Assembly: GCF_001424705.1 (NCBI RefSeq)
Contig: NZ_LMRA01000034.1
Location: 1 to 64,000 of the forward strand
Length of the DNA stretch: 64,000 nt
Direction: 5' to 3'
Source of the DNA: Methylobacterium sp. Leaf465
Lineage (GTDB): Bacteria > Pseudomonadota > Alphaproteobacteria > Rhizobiales > Beijerinckiaceae
The notes beneath the pieces were generated by a model. It made no database searches. It had not been told where the DNA came from and saw only the letters and a list, made by a program, of their open reading frames with translations. Positions 56,600 through 64,000 of the stretch are shown one piece after another. The position numbers and the translations under genes are program-made. The first letter of the stretch is position 1. Each line of letters opens with the position of its first letter.

Positions 56600-58852
56600 T
56601 CAGCCGATGATCTTGTCGATGGTGATCGGCAGCTCGCGGATGCGCTTGCCGGTGGCGTGGAACACCGCGTTGGCCACCGCCGCCGCCGTGCCGACGATGC
56701 CGATCTCGCCCAGGCCCTTCACGCCCATCGGGTTGGCCTTGTCCTCCTCGTCCACGAAGATCACGTCGATCTCGTGGATGTCGGCATGTACCGGCACGTG
56801 GTACTCGCCGAGGTTGTGGTTCATGAACCGGCCGATGGTGTGGTCGAGCATGGATTCCTCCTCCAGCGCCGAACCGATGCCCATGACCACGCCGCCGAGG
56901 ATCTGGCTGCGGGCGGTCTTGGTGTTCAGGATCTTGCCCGCCGCGATCGCCGAGACGATCCGGGTGACGCGCACCACGCCGAGATCCTCGTCGACCTTCA
57001 CCTCGGCGAAGATGGCCGAGTGCGTGTAGCCGGCGAATTCCTGGGAATGGTTGGAATCCGGGCCGGCCGAGCCGGTGGCCTCGATCTGGTCCATCCCCGC
57101 CTTCGCCATCACCTCCGTGATGGCGATGCTGCGGGACGGATCGCCCGCCACCGAGATGCGCCCGTCCTTGAACACCGCGCGATCGAAGTCGACGTTGGCC
57201 AGGGGCGAATCGTCGAGGCCGCGGGCCAGGGTGAAGACCTGGGCGGCGATCTCGCGACAGGCCTTCATCACCGCCGTGCCGGAGGAGGCCGCCGTCCAGG
57301 AGCCGCCGGCGATCGGCGCGTCGGCGAGCTTCGAGTCGCCGAGCTTCGTCGTCACGTCCGTCATCCGCAAACCCAGCGCATCGGCGGCGATCTGGGTCAG
57401 GATCGTGTAGGTGCCCGTGCCGATGTCGCCGGTCTGGTTGCCGACCACGAGCTTGCCGTCGGCCGTCAGCGTGGCCTGGGCGCTCGACTGCTGCATCATC
57501 GACTCCCAGATGCCGGTGGCCATGCCCCAGCCGACGAGCTCGCGCCCGTCCTTCATGGAGCGCGGCTCGGGGTTGCGGGCCGACCAGCCGAAACGCTCGG
57601 CTCCCTCCGCGTAGGCGGCCCGCAGGGATTTCGAGCTGAACGGCTTGTCCTGGGTGCGGTCCTTCTCGGCGTAGTTCCGCAGGCGCAGCTCGATCGGGTC
57701 CTGCCCCGTCTCGTGGGCGAGCTCGTCCATCGCGATCTCGAGGGCGAACACGCCCGTCACGGCGCCGGGTGCCCGCATGTCGGAGGGGGTGTAGGTGTCG
57801 ATCTTGGCGAGCCGGTAGTCGAGGGCGACGTTCGGGCAATCGTAGAGGATGCCCGACCAGTTCACGACGACCTCCTGGTAATCCTCGAAGCCGGAGGTGC
57901 CGGAGATCGCCTCGTGCCGGAGGGAGGTCAGCGCGCCGTCGGCCTCGGCCCCGAGGGCGATGGTCTGGCGCACGTCGGGCCGGTAGCCGAAGGTGAACAT
58001 CTGGTCGCGGGTGAGGGTCACCCGCACCGAGCGCTCCAGCTCCCGCGCCGCCATGACGGCGAGGAAGAGCTGGTATTGCGGGCGCAGGCCCGAGCCGAAG
58101 CCGCCGCCGAGATAGGGATTGAGGACGTGGACGTCGTCCTTCTTCATCCCGAACACGCCGGTGATGTAGCCCAGGCTGTTCGAGACGCCCTGGATCTTGT
58201 CGTAGACCGTGAGCTTGCCGTCGCCCTCCCAGACCACGGTCGAGGCGTGGGGCTCCATCGGGTTATGGTGCTCCACGGCCATGTGGTAGTGGTTGGTGAG
58301 TTGGACCGGGGCGGCCTTGTAGGCGCCGTCCGCATCGCCCCAGGGCGCCGGCGGCGGCTTGATGCCGGAGCGCTTCTTGGGCGGCACGTAGGCCGCGTCC
58401 TCCAGGGTCCGCAGGTCGGTGGTCGGCGCATCGGCCTCGTAGGCGAGCTTCACCAGCGAGGCGGCGTAGCGCGCCGTGCCGAAATCCTCCGCCACCACCA
58501 GGGCCACGGGCTGGCCGCTGTAATGGACCTTGTCGTCGTAGAGCGGCCGGAAGGGCGAGCCGGGAGGCGCGACCTGATCCTGGTAATTGTAGTCGAGCCA
58601 GGCGGTGCGCGGCCGGTTCTCGTGGGTGAAGACCTTGAGGACCCCCGGCACCGCCTCGGCGGCCGCCGTGTCGATGGACAGGATCCGGCCGCGGGCGATG
58701 CCGCTCGACACCACGTAGCCGTGGGTCAGGTCGGGGGCGGCGAACTCGCCGGCGTATTTCGCCTGGCCGGTGACCTTGGCCGGGCCGTCGACGCGGCTCT
58801 GCGCGGTGCCGACATAGGTGTCGGTGCCGGAGGTGCTGATGCTGTGGGCCAT
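56600..58852 (-). CDS. Aldehyde oxidoreductase molybdenum-binding subunit (PaoC-like)
   Basis: The 750-residue large subunit of a xanthine-dehydrogenase-family enzyme. The N-terminal domain is RVDGPAKVTGQAKYAGEF. The molybdopterin part has VVWEGDGKLTVYDKIQGVSN, LNPYLGGGFGSGLRPQYQLF and PSDMRAPGAVTGVFALEIAM, and the catalytic base Glu716 in GVKGLGEIGIVG near the C-terminus. With the FAD/4Fe-4S and 2Fe-2S subunits upstream it forms a PaoABC-like heterotrimer that oxidises aldehydes with water as oxygen source. There is no Tat signal, so the enzyme is probably cytoplasmic. It is the last gene of the operon, 10 bases after the FAD gene. Confidence 0.92.
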   Translation of the reverse strand: MAHSISTSGTDTYVGTAQSRVDGPAKVTGQAKYAGEFAAPDLTHGYVVSSGIARGRILSIDTAAAEAVPGVLKVFTHENRPRTAWLDYNYQDQVAPPGSPFRPLYDDKVHYSGQPVALVVAEDFGTARYAASLVKLAYEADAPTTDLRTLEDAAYVPPKKRSGIKPPPAPWGDADGAYKAAPVQLTNHYHMAVEHHNPMEPHASTVVWEGDGKLTVYDKIQGVSNSLGYITGVFGMKKDDVHVLNPYLGGGFGSGLRPQYQLFLAVMAARELERSVRVTLTRDQMFTFGYRPDVRQTIALGAEADGALTSLRHEAISGTSGFEDYQEVVVNWSGILYDCPNVALDYRLAKIDTYTPSDMRAPGAVTGVFALEIAMDELAHETGQDPIELRLRNYAEKDRTQDKPFSSKSLRAAYAEGAERFGWSARNPEPRSMKDGRELVGWGMATGIWESMMQQSSAQATLTADGKLVVGNQTGDIGTGTYTILTQIAADALGLRMTDVTTKLGDSKLADAPIAGGSWTAASSGTAVMKACREIAAQVFTLARGLDDSPLANVDFDRAVFKDGRISVAGDPSRSIAITEVMAKAGMDQIEATGSAGPDSNHSQEFAGYTHSAIFAEVKVDEDLGVVRVTRIVSAIAAGKILNTKTARSQILGGVVMGIGSALEEESMLDHTIGRFMNHNLGEYHVPVHADIHEIDVIFVDEEDKANPMGVKGLGEIGIVGTAAAVANAVFHATGKRIRELPITIDKIIG

Positions 58853-58862
58853 GGGGGTTCCT

Positions 58863-59876
58863 TCAGGCGATGCGCTTGTCGGACTGAGACTGGGGCGTGC
58901 CGGCGGCGGCCTGGGACAGGCCGCGGATGAGGGCGCGCCGCGCGAGTTCGATCTTGAAGCCGTTCTCGGATTGGGGGTGCGCCGCGGCGACCACGATATT
59001 GGCGGCGGCGGCGAAGGTCTCGTGGGTGGCCGGCTTGCCGACCAGGAAGGCTTCCGCCTGCGCGTCGCGCCAGGGCTTGTGCGCGACGCCGCCCAGGGCG
59101 AAGCGCGCGGTCTGGATGGTGTCGCCGTCGAGCTTGATCACCGCCGCCACCGAGACGAGGGCGAAGGCGTAGGAGAGCCGGTCGCGCAGCTTCAGGTAGG
59201 TGTGGTGGGCCCCGAATTCCTCGTCGGGCAGGTCGACCGAGAGCACGATCTCGTCGACCGCGAGGGTGGTGTCCCGCTCGGGCGTGTCGCCCGGCAGGCG
59301 GTGGAAGTCGGCGAAGGGGATCGTGCGCTCGCCCCCCGGGCCGGCGACCCGGACCTTGGCCTCCAGGGCGGCGAGGGCCACGCACATGTCGGAGGGGTGG
59401 GTGGCGATGCAGGACGGGCTCGTCCCGAAGATGGCGTGGATGCGGTTGACCCCGCCGATGGCGGCGCAGCCGGTGCCGGGCTCGCGCTTGTTGCAGGGCG
59501 TGGCGTCGTCGTAGAAATAATAGCAGCGGGTGCGCTGCAGGAGGTTGCCGCCGGTGGTGGCGGCGTTGCGCAGCTGACCCGAGGCGCCGGCCAGGATCGC
59601 GCTCGACAGCAGCGGATAGCGCGCCTTGACCCGGTCGTCGTAGGCCACGGTCGCGTTCGTCACCAGGGCGCCGAGGCTGAGGCCCCCGTCGCGCTCCTCG
59701 ATCCGGTCGAGGGGCAGCCGGGTGATGTCGACGAGGCGCTCGGGCCGCTCGACATTGTACTTCATCAGGTCGACGAGGTTGGTCCCGCCGGCGATGAAGC
59801 GGGCCTGGGCGCCGGAGGCGATGGCGCGCACCGCCTCGTCGACGGTCGTCGGGCGGACGTAATCGAAGCGGTTCAT
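58863..59876 (-). CDS. Aldehyde oxidoreductase FAD/[4Fe-4S] subunit (PaoB-like)
   Basis: A 337-residue FAD-binding subunit. FAD contact motifs are [20 protein letters not shown] and [20 protein letters not shown]. An insertion carries four cysteines (Cys118, Cys128, Cys137, Cys156 in [20 protein letters not shown] and the following residues), the PaoB-type extra [4Fe-4S] cluster, so this is the PaoB rather than the CoxM type. It passes electrons from the 2Fe-2S subunit to FAD. The start [20 protein letters not shown] overlaps the stop of the 2Fe-2S gene by ATGA. The order 2Fe-2S, FAD, Mo is that of paoABC. Confidence 0.93.
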   Translation of the reverse strand: MNRFDYVRPTTVDEAVRAIASGAQARFIAGGTNLVDLMKYNVERPERLVDITRLPLDRIEERDGGLSLGALVTNATVAYDDRVKARYPLLSSAILAGASGQLRNAATTGGNLLQRTRCYYFYDDATPCNKREPGTGCAAIGGVNRIHAIFGTSPSCIATHPSDMCVALAALEAKVRVAGPGGERTIPFADFHRLPGDTPERDTTLAVDEIVLSVDLPDEEFGAHHTYLKLRDRLSYAFALVSVAAVIKLDGDTIQTARFALGGVAHKPWRDAQAEAFLVGKPATHETFAAAANIVVAAAHPQSENGFKIELARRALIRGLSQAAAGTPQSQSDKRIA

Positions 59877-60379
59877 TTCGCGGCTCCCGCGTGCATCACG
59901 TCCTCGATGGCGTCGACGATGTTGGTGTAGGCGCCGCAGCGGCAGATGTTGCCGCTCATCGCCTCCCGGATCTCGTCCCGCGACTGGGCGTGCCCCTCGG
60001 AGAGCATGCCCACGGCCGAGCAGAGCTGGCCGGGCGTGCAGTAGCCGCACTGGAAGGCATCGTGCTCGACGAAGGCCGCCTGGAGCGGGTGCAGGCCCTC
60101 GGCGCCGGCCAGGCCCTCGACCGTGGTGATGCTGGCCCCGTCCTTCATCACCGCCAGCGTCAGGCAGGAATTGATGCGCATGCCGTTCACCAGCACCGTG
60201 CAGGCGCCGCACTGGCCGTGGTCGCAGCCCTTCTTGGTGCCGGTGAGGTCGAGGTCCTCGCGCAGGAGGTCGAGGAGGGTGGTCCAGGGGGCGACCTGAA
60301 GCGTCCGGCTCTCGCCGTTGATCGTCAGGGTGATGCCGATGGTGTTCGCAGCATGGGAGGAGCCGCTTTCGATGAGCAT
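59873..60379 (-). CDS. Aldehyde oxidoreductase 2Fe-2S subunit (PaoA-like)
   Basis: A 168-residue iron-sulfur subunit. The plant-ferredoxin cluster cysteines are Cys52, Cys57, Cys60 and Cys72 ([18 protein letters not shown], then INSC); the C-terminal cluster uses Cys111, Cys114, Cys146 and Cys148 ([19 protein letters not shown]). Electrons from the molybdenum centre pass through both. The start [20 protein letters not shown] was chosen; the longer upstream frame has no Tat motif, unlike E. coli PaoA, so cytoplasmic location is likely. It is the first gene of the operon; the promoter should lie in the 340 bases before the divergent peptidase gene. Confidence 0.92.
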   Translation of the reverse strand: MLIESGSSHAANTIGITLTINGESRTLQVAPWTTLLDLLREDLDLTGTKKGCDHGQCGACTVLVNGMRINSCLTLAVMKDGASITTVEGLAGAEGLHPLQAAFVEHDAFQCGYCTPGQLCSAVGMLSEGHAQSRDEIREAMSGNICRCGAYTNIVDAIEDVMHAGAAK

Positions 60380-60719
60380 GGCGGTATCCGTGGCTTGCGC
60401 GGCGCGTAAGGCGCGACGCCGCTGGTGTTCGAGGAAACTCGCAGGGGCGGCGGCGGGGAAAAAACATCCGCCCCGTCCCGGTCCACTCGATAACAGTTCC
60501 AAAAAGCTGGTGTTCCCGCCGGGGATCCTTGCGCCGGGTTCACGTTTGACGAGAGCACCACTGCGCCGGTCGGTTTCAGCCGGAGACGTCTGCCGTCCGA
60601 TGGCCGGCGCCGTCGCTCGGTCGAGGTTGCTGGGTCGAGGTTGCTTGGTCGAGGTTGCTTGGCCCAGCCGCCATGGGCTAACCCGGGAGCCGCCGCCCGC
60701 CTTCGCTCAAGGACGCCCG
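60380..60719. other. Divergent promoter region between the oxidoreductase operon and the peptidase
   Basis: About 340 bases that should hold the promoters of both divergent units. The only distinct feature is the 14-base tandem repeat at 60619-60660. Frames that continue upstream from both genes through this gap have no homologous sequence. Confidence 0.5.
60619..60660. repeat. Three tandem 14-base copies before the peptidase gene
   Basis: The unit GGTCGAGGTTGCTT (first copy ending TG) occurs three times, ending 59 bases before the peptidase start. Copy number may vary between strains. Confidence 0.85.
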
Positions 60720-62114
60720 ATGATCGCGCTCGCCCCCGTTCTCAACGACATCGACCGCGACCTCGACAGCGCCCTGGAGCGGCTCTTCGCCTTCCTGCGC
60801 ATCCCCTCGATCTCCACCGATCCGGCCTTCGCCCCCCAGTGCCGCGAGGCCGCGACCTGGCTCGCCGGCACCCTGACGGCCCTGGGCTTCGAGACCGGCA
60901 TCCACGAGACCGCCCTGCACCCGGTGGTGCTGGCCCATAAGCCGAAGCCCGGCTTCCCGCACGTGCTGTTCTACGGGCATTACGACGTGCAGCCGGTGGA
61001 CCCCCTGACCCTCTGGGAGACGCCCCCCTTCGAGCCGCGCCTCGCCACCGACGCCGCCGGGAAGCGGACGATCGTCGGGCGCGGCGCCTCGGACGACAAG
61101 GGCCAGGTGATGACCTTCGTGGAGGCCTGCCGGGCCCATCTGGCGATGGCGGGCGAGCTCCCCTGCGGCGTCACCATCCTGGTCGAGGGCGCCGAGGAGA
61201 ACGGCTCTCAAGGGTTGCCCGAATGGGTCGCGGCCAACCGCGACAAGCTCGGCGCCGACATCGTGCTCGTCTGCGACACCAGCATGTGGAATCCGACCAC
61301 CCCGGCCATCACCACCTCCCTGCGCGGGCTGGCCTATTTCGAGGTCAAGGTGACCTGCGCCGACCGCGACCTGCATTCGGGCTTCTTCGGCGGCGCCGCG
61401 CGCAACCCGATCCACGTCCTGTCCAGGATCATCGCCGACCTGCACGACGCCGACGGAAAGGTGGCGCTGCCGGGCTTCTACGAGGGCGTGCGCGAGACGC
61501 CGCAGGCGGTGCTCGACCAGTGGCGCGGCCTCGACTTCACGGCGGACACGTTCCTCGGGCCCATCGGCCTGTCGGAGCCGGCCGGCGAGCGCGGCCGCAT
61601 GCTGATCGAGCTGGTCCAGTCCCGCCCGGCCTGCGACGTCAACGGCATCATCGGCGGCTATACCGGCGAGGGCACCAAGACGGTGATCGCCGGCCAGGCC
61701 AGCGCCAAGGTCTCGTTCCGCCTCGTCGACGACCAGGACCCGGAGCAGCTCGCCCGCACCTTCGAGGCCTTCGTGCGCGAACGCATCCCGGCCGACTGCT
61801 CGGTGGAGGTGATCTGCTACAAGGGCAGCCGCGCCATCAGCCTGCCCTTCGACATGCCCGAACTCGAGACCGCCCGCGCGGCCCTGGCCGAGGAATGGGG
61901 CGTGCCCGCCGTGACCATCGGCGCCGGCGGCTCGATCCCGATCGTGGGCGACTTCAAGCGCCTCCTCGACCGCAACACGCTGCTGATCGGCTTCGGCCTC
62001 GACGACGACCGCATCCACTCGCCCAACGAGAAGTACGACCTGACCAGCTTCCACAAGGGCACCCGCTCCTGGGCCCGCATCCTGGCGGCCTTCGGCGGGC
62101 AGCGGGCCGGCTGA
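60720..62114 (+). CDS. M20 family metallopeptidase (dipeptidase type)
   Basis: A 464-residue cytoplasmic zinc peptidase. The metal-site motifs are complete: LFYGHYDVQPVDP (first His), GRGASDDKGQVM (bridging Asp), VEGAEENGSQG (catalytic Glu pair) and RIHSPNEKYDL (last His). A lid domain between (TCADRDLHSGFFGGAARNPI) supplies the dimer and the second-subunit His, as in the DapE/ArgE/CNDP dipeptidase group. The start MIALAPVLNDIDRDLDSALE is right for the family. Substrate specificity is not visible; broad dipeptide cleavage is most likely. Confidence 0.93.
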   Translation: MIALAPVLNDIDRDLDSALERLFAFLRIPSISTDPAFAPQCREAATWLAGTLTALGFETGIHETALHPVVLAHKPKPGFPHVLFYGHYDVQPVDPLTLWETPPFEPRLATDAAGKRTIVGRGASDDKGQVMTFVEACRAHLAMAGELPCGVTILVEGAEENGSQGLPEWVAANRDKLGADIVLVCDTSMWNPTTPAITTSLRGLAYFEVKVTCADRDLHSGFFGGAARNPIHVLSRIIADLHDADGKVALPGFYEGVRETPQAVLDQWRGLDFTADTFLGPIGLSEPAGERGRMLIELVQSRPACDVNGIIGGYTGEGTKTVIAGQASAKVSFRLVDDQDPEQLARTFEAFVRERIPADCSVEVICYKGSRAISLPFDMPELETARAALAEEWGVPAVTIGAGGSIPIVGDFKRLLDRNTLLIGFGLDDDRIHSPNEKYDLTSFHKGTRSWARILAAFGGQRAG

Positions 62115-62439
62115 GCGGCCCCGTCGTCGCCCGTGGCGCGCGGCCTCGCACCCCGGAGCTTGGGTCGATCCTCGTGGGGACGCGCGTGACGCCGAGCCAT
62201 CGACGACCGGGGCGAGACGCGAGGCGGCTCCCTCGCCGGGAAGGAGCGGGTTGGGGTGAGGTGTGTGCCCTTTCCGGACTGCGCACCCACCTCCCCCTGT
62301 CCCTCTCCCGACCGGCGTGGGGACCCGCGCAGCCCACGCCCCTGGCCGGCCGGCGAGCCCCGGCCGGGCGGGGAGGATCGGGTGACCGTCGACCGTTCGA
62401 AATCCGCGGACGCACGCTCCGCTCGAATCCCCAGGCCGC
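62115..62439. other. Intergenic region with repeat-like hairpins
   Basis: A gap of 325 bases. Around 62220-62260 the pattern CCCTCGCCGGGAAGGAG then GGGTTGGGGTGAGG resembles a widespread alphaproteobacterial intergenic repeat (compare 35790-35931). Short GC-rich hairpins around 62300-62340 could terminate the peptidase transcript. No gene is seen. Confidence 0.45.
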
Positions 62440-63147
62440 ATGACCGCCACCCCTGCCCCTCCCAGTCCCAGCGCGGCTCGCCTGTTCGCGGCGGGCCAGG
62501 GCGTGCTCGTCTGCCGCTACCCGGTCGCCACCGACCTGCCGATCCCCCTCGCGGTCCTGGCGCCGGCCGGTCTCGGCCTCCTCACCTGGGCCTTCACCGG
62601 CTTCGGCGGCCCCGAGCCCGATCCCGCCGGGCTCCTCGTCCTGCATGACGGGCAGGCGGCCCTGACGGAGGGCGGCACCCTGACCCTGGAGACGCATTTT
62701 CGCGATGCGGCGATCGCCTGTCCGAAACCCCGGCCCGTGGCGGAGCTGGCCCGGCCCGAGCGCGCCGCCCTCGGGGAGGCGGTGCTGGCGGCCGTGATGC
62801 CGGACACCCTCGATGCCCTGGCGACGCTGTTTCCGCTGCTGGCCCCCGCCGTCGCGGAGGGTCCGATGCCCGAGACGGCGCCCCGCCTCGCCCTCGCGGG
62901 CGACGATGCGCGCCGGGCCACGCTCTCGGGCTCCACGGTGCCGAACTACCTGCTGCTGCGGGCCGGCAGCACCTGGAGCTGCGCCCGGGTGGCGACGGCC
63001 GAGCTCCGCTTCGGCCCGGCCCCCGCGATCGACCTCACCCTGGCGCCGGCCTGGGGCAACCCCCGCGGGGCGACCGTCGAGACCGCGTTCCTCCTCGGCC
63101 CCGGCACCGTCACGCCCGCCCGCCTCCGCCGCGAGGCCGGACGATGA
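62440..63147 (+). CDS. Hypothetical protein upstream of a glycosyltransferase
   Basis: A 235-residue protein (MTATPAPPSPSAARLFAAGQ) of Ala/Leu/Pro-rich composition, without a signal peptide or membrane helix. It has a central helical part (ERAALGEAVLAAVMPDTLDA) and a C-terminal beta-rich region (SCARVATAELRFGPAPAIDL). No domain is recognised. The stop overlaps the start of the glycosyltransferase gene (ATGA), so the two are translationally coupled and probably belong to one polysaccharide or glycan locus extending past the right edge. Confidence 0.7.
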   Translation: MTATPAPPSPSAARLFAAGQGVLVCRYPVATDLPIPLAVLAPAGLGLLTWAFTGFGGPEPDPAGLLVLHDGQAALTEGGTLTLETHFRDAAIACPKPRPVAELARPERAALGEAVLAAVMPDTLDALATLFPLLAPAVAEGPMPETAPRLALAGDDARRATLSGSTVPNYLLLRAGSTWSCARVATAELRFGPAPAIDLTLAPAWGNPRGATVETAFLLGPGTVTPARLRREAGR

Positions 63148-64000
63148 GCGGCCCCGCGATCCTCGTGGTGGCGCCGATGCCGGCGTTTCCGACCAGCGCC
63201 GGCAACCGGCGCCGGCTGCTCACCACCTGCGCCGCCCTGCAGCGCGGCGGCTACGCGGTCGACCTCGCCTATTACGCCCACGAGGACCAGATCTATCGCC
63301 GCTTCGGGCAGCACCCGCCCACCGACGAGGCCGCGGCGGCGGGCCTGTTCCGGCACATCTTCCGGATCGAGCCGCCGGCGACCATCCCGCTCACCACCCG
63401 GTCGCGGTGCTTCGCCATCGACGACTGGTGCCCCGAGGCGGTCGGCGCCTTCGTCGCCTGGTACGGACGGGCCTACCCTGAGACCCGTGCGATCCTGATG
63501 AACTACGTGTTCCTGTCGCGGGCGCTGGAGGCGGCGCCGCCGGGCGTGCTCAAGCTCATCGACACCCACGACCGCTTCGCCGACCGGCAGCGGCAATACC
63601 GTCCGTTCCGGGCCGAGCCGAACTTCTTCTACACCGACCGGGCGGGCGAGGCGGCGGGCCTCGCCCGGGCCGACATCGTGCTGGCGATCCAGTCCGAGGA
63701 AGCGGCCTATTTCCGAACGATCACCGATCGCCGGGTTCACCTGCTGCCGCCGCGCTTTCCCGCCCGCCGGCCCTTCGCGGCCCCGGCCCGGGTCAAGCGG
63801 ATCGGCTTCCTCGGCCACGGCAACGATCCGAACCTGGTCTCGATCCGGCGCTTCGCCGCGGCCTGGAGCGAGGACTGGACCCCGGCCCGTCCCGAACTCG
63901 TCATCGCGGGCGAGATCAGCAACAGCCTCGGCCCGACCGCAGGGCCCGGTGTGCGGCTCGCCGGTTACCTGCCGGAGCTGGAGGACTTCTACGACGGCGT
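63144..64000 (+). CDS. Glycosyltransferase, GT-B type (C-terminal part outside window)
   Basis: 285 codons are visible, continuing past the right edge. The N-terminus ILVVAPMPAFPTSAGNRRRL is the GT-B start with its glycine-containing loop. Later LLKLIDTHDRFADRQRQYRP-type sequence and the domain-boundary motif RIGFLGHGNDPNLVSIRRFA (followed by LVIAGEISNSLG) match family-4-like transferases of capsule and exopolysaccharide pathways. The nucleotide-sugar-binding domain is only just begun. The coupling to the preceding gene and the location at a locus edge suggest more surface-glycan genes to the right. Donor and acceptor are unknown. Confidence 0.82.
   Translation, partial: MSGPAILVVAPMPAFPTSAGNRRRLLTTCAALQRGGYAVDLAYYAHEDQIYRRFGQHPPTDEAAAAGLFRHIFRIEPPATIPLTTRSRCFAIDDWCPEAVGAFVAWYGRAYPETRAILMNYVFLSRALEAAPPGVLKLIDTHDRFADRQRQYRPFRAEPNFFYTDRAGEAAGLARADIVLAIQSEEAAYFRTITDRRVHLLPPRFPARRPFAAPARVKRIGFLGHGNDPNLVSIRRFAAAWSEDWTPARPELVIAGEISNSLGPTAGPGVRLAGYLPELEDFYDG

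Overview
The window is high-GC alphaproteobacterial chromosome, most likely from a Methylobacterium-type member of the Rhizobiales. That assignment is inference from three things: the one-strand TCA cluster mdh-sucC-sucD-sucA-sucB-lpd, the divK-pleD pair, and the mixture of PQQ-type dehydrogenase, xanthine-dehydrogenase-type aldehyde oxidase, topoisomerase IB and several diguanylate cyclases. No rRNA, tRNA, CRISPR array or intact insertion sequence was seen.

The left 13 kb is accessory DNA. It opens with the N-terminal 1,737 codons of a giant repeat-rich surface protein that runs off the left edge. Next come a secreted protein with a sorting-signal-like tail, a small secreted protein and a decayed IS630-family transposase. 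Two polysaccharide-type acyltransferases follow, set in a lower-GC stretch with long non-coding gaps. A degraded pair closes the region: a fragment of a CYP152-type P450 peroxygenase and a frameshifted short-chain dehydrogenase.

From 13 to 19 kb there are envelope and signalling genes: a PQQ-type sugar dehydrogenase, a TAXI-type binding protein, a SRPBCC protein, a diguanylate cyclase, a thiamine-binding-type protein and a phospholipase A2-like secreted protein. From 19.3 to 28.6 kb lies the TCA block on the minus strand. It encodes malate dehydrogenase, succinyl-CoA synthetase and the 2-oxoglutarate dehydrogenase complex (E1, E2, E3), so consecutive steps of the cycle are made together. A TetR regulator and a perfect inverted repeat sit just upstream of it.

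From 29.7 to 45 kb is a housekeeping region: gloB, a methyltransferase, a MarC-type protein, dapB, gpmA, an AlkB-type dioxygenase, grpE, glnD, rpiA, pleD-divK, a DUF3572 protein, a DoxX protein and a second methyltransferase. From 45 to 55 kb there are topoisomerase IB, an SDR, a cytochrome bd subunit I with no subunit II beside it, two regulators whose receiver domains have lost the phospho-acceptor Asp, several small secreted or hypothetical proteins, a DMT-type transporter fragment and crcB. The right end holds a DUF2778 L,D-transpeptidase-like protein, a three-subunit PaoABC-like molybdenum oxidoreductase operon, an M20 peptidase and the start of a glycosyltransferase cut by the window edge.

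Most of the window is ordinary core chromosome. The parts that most deserve a second look are the composite adhesin, the decaying P450/SDR pair, the lone cydA with repeats across its stop codon, the inverted repeat upstream of mdh, and the degenerate receiver proteins.
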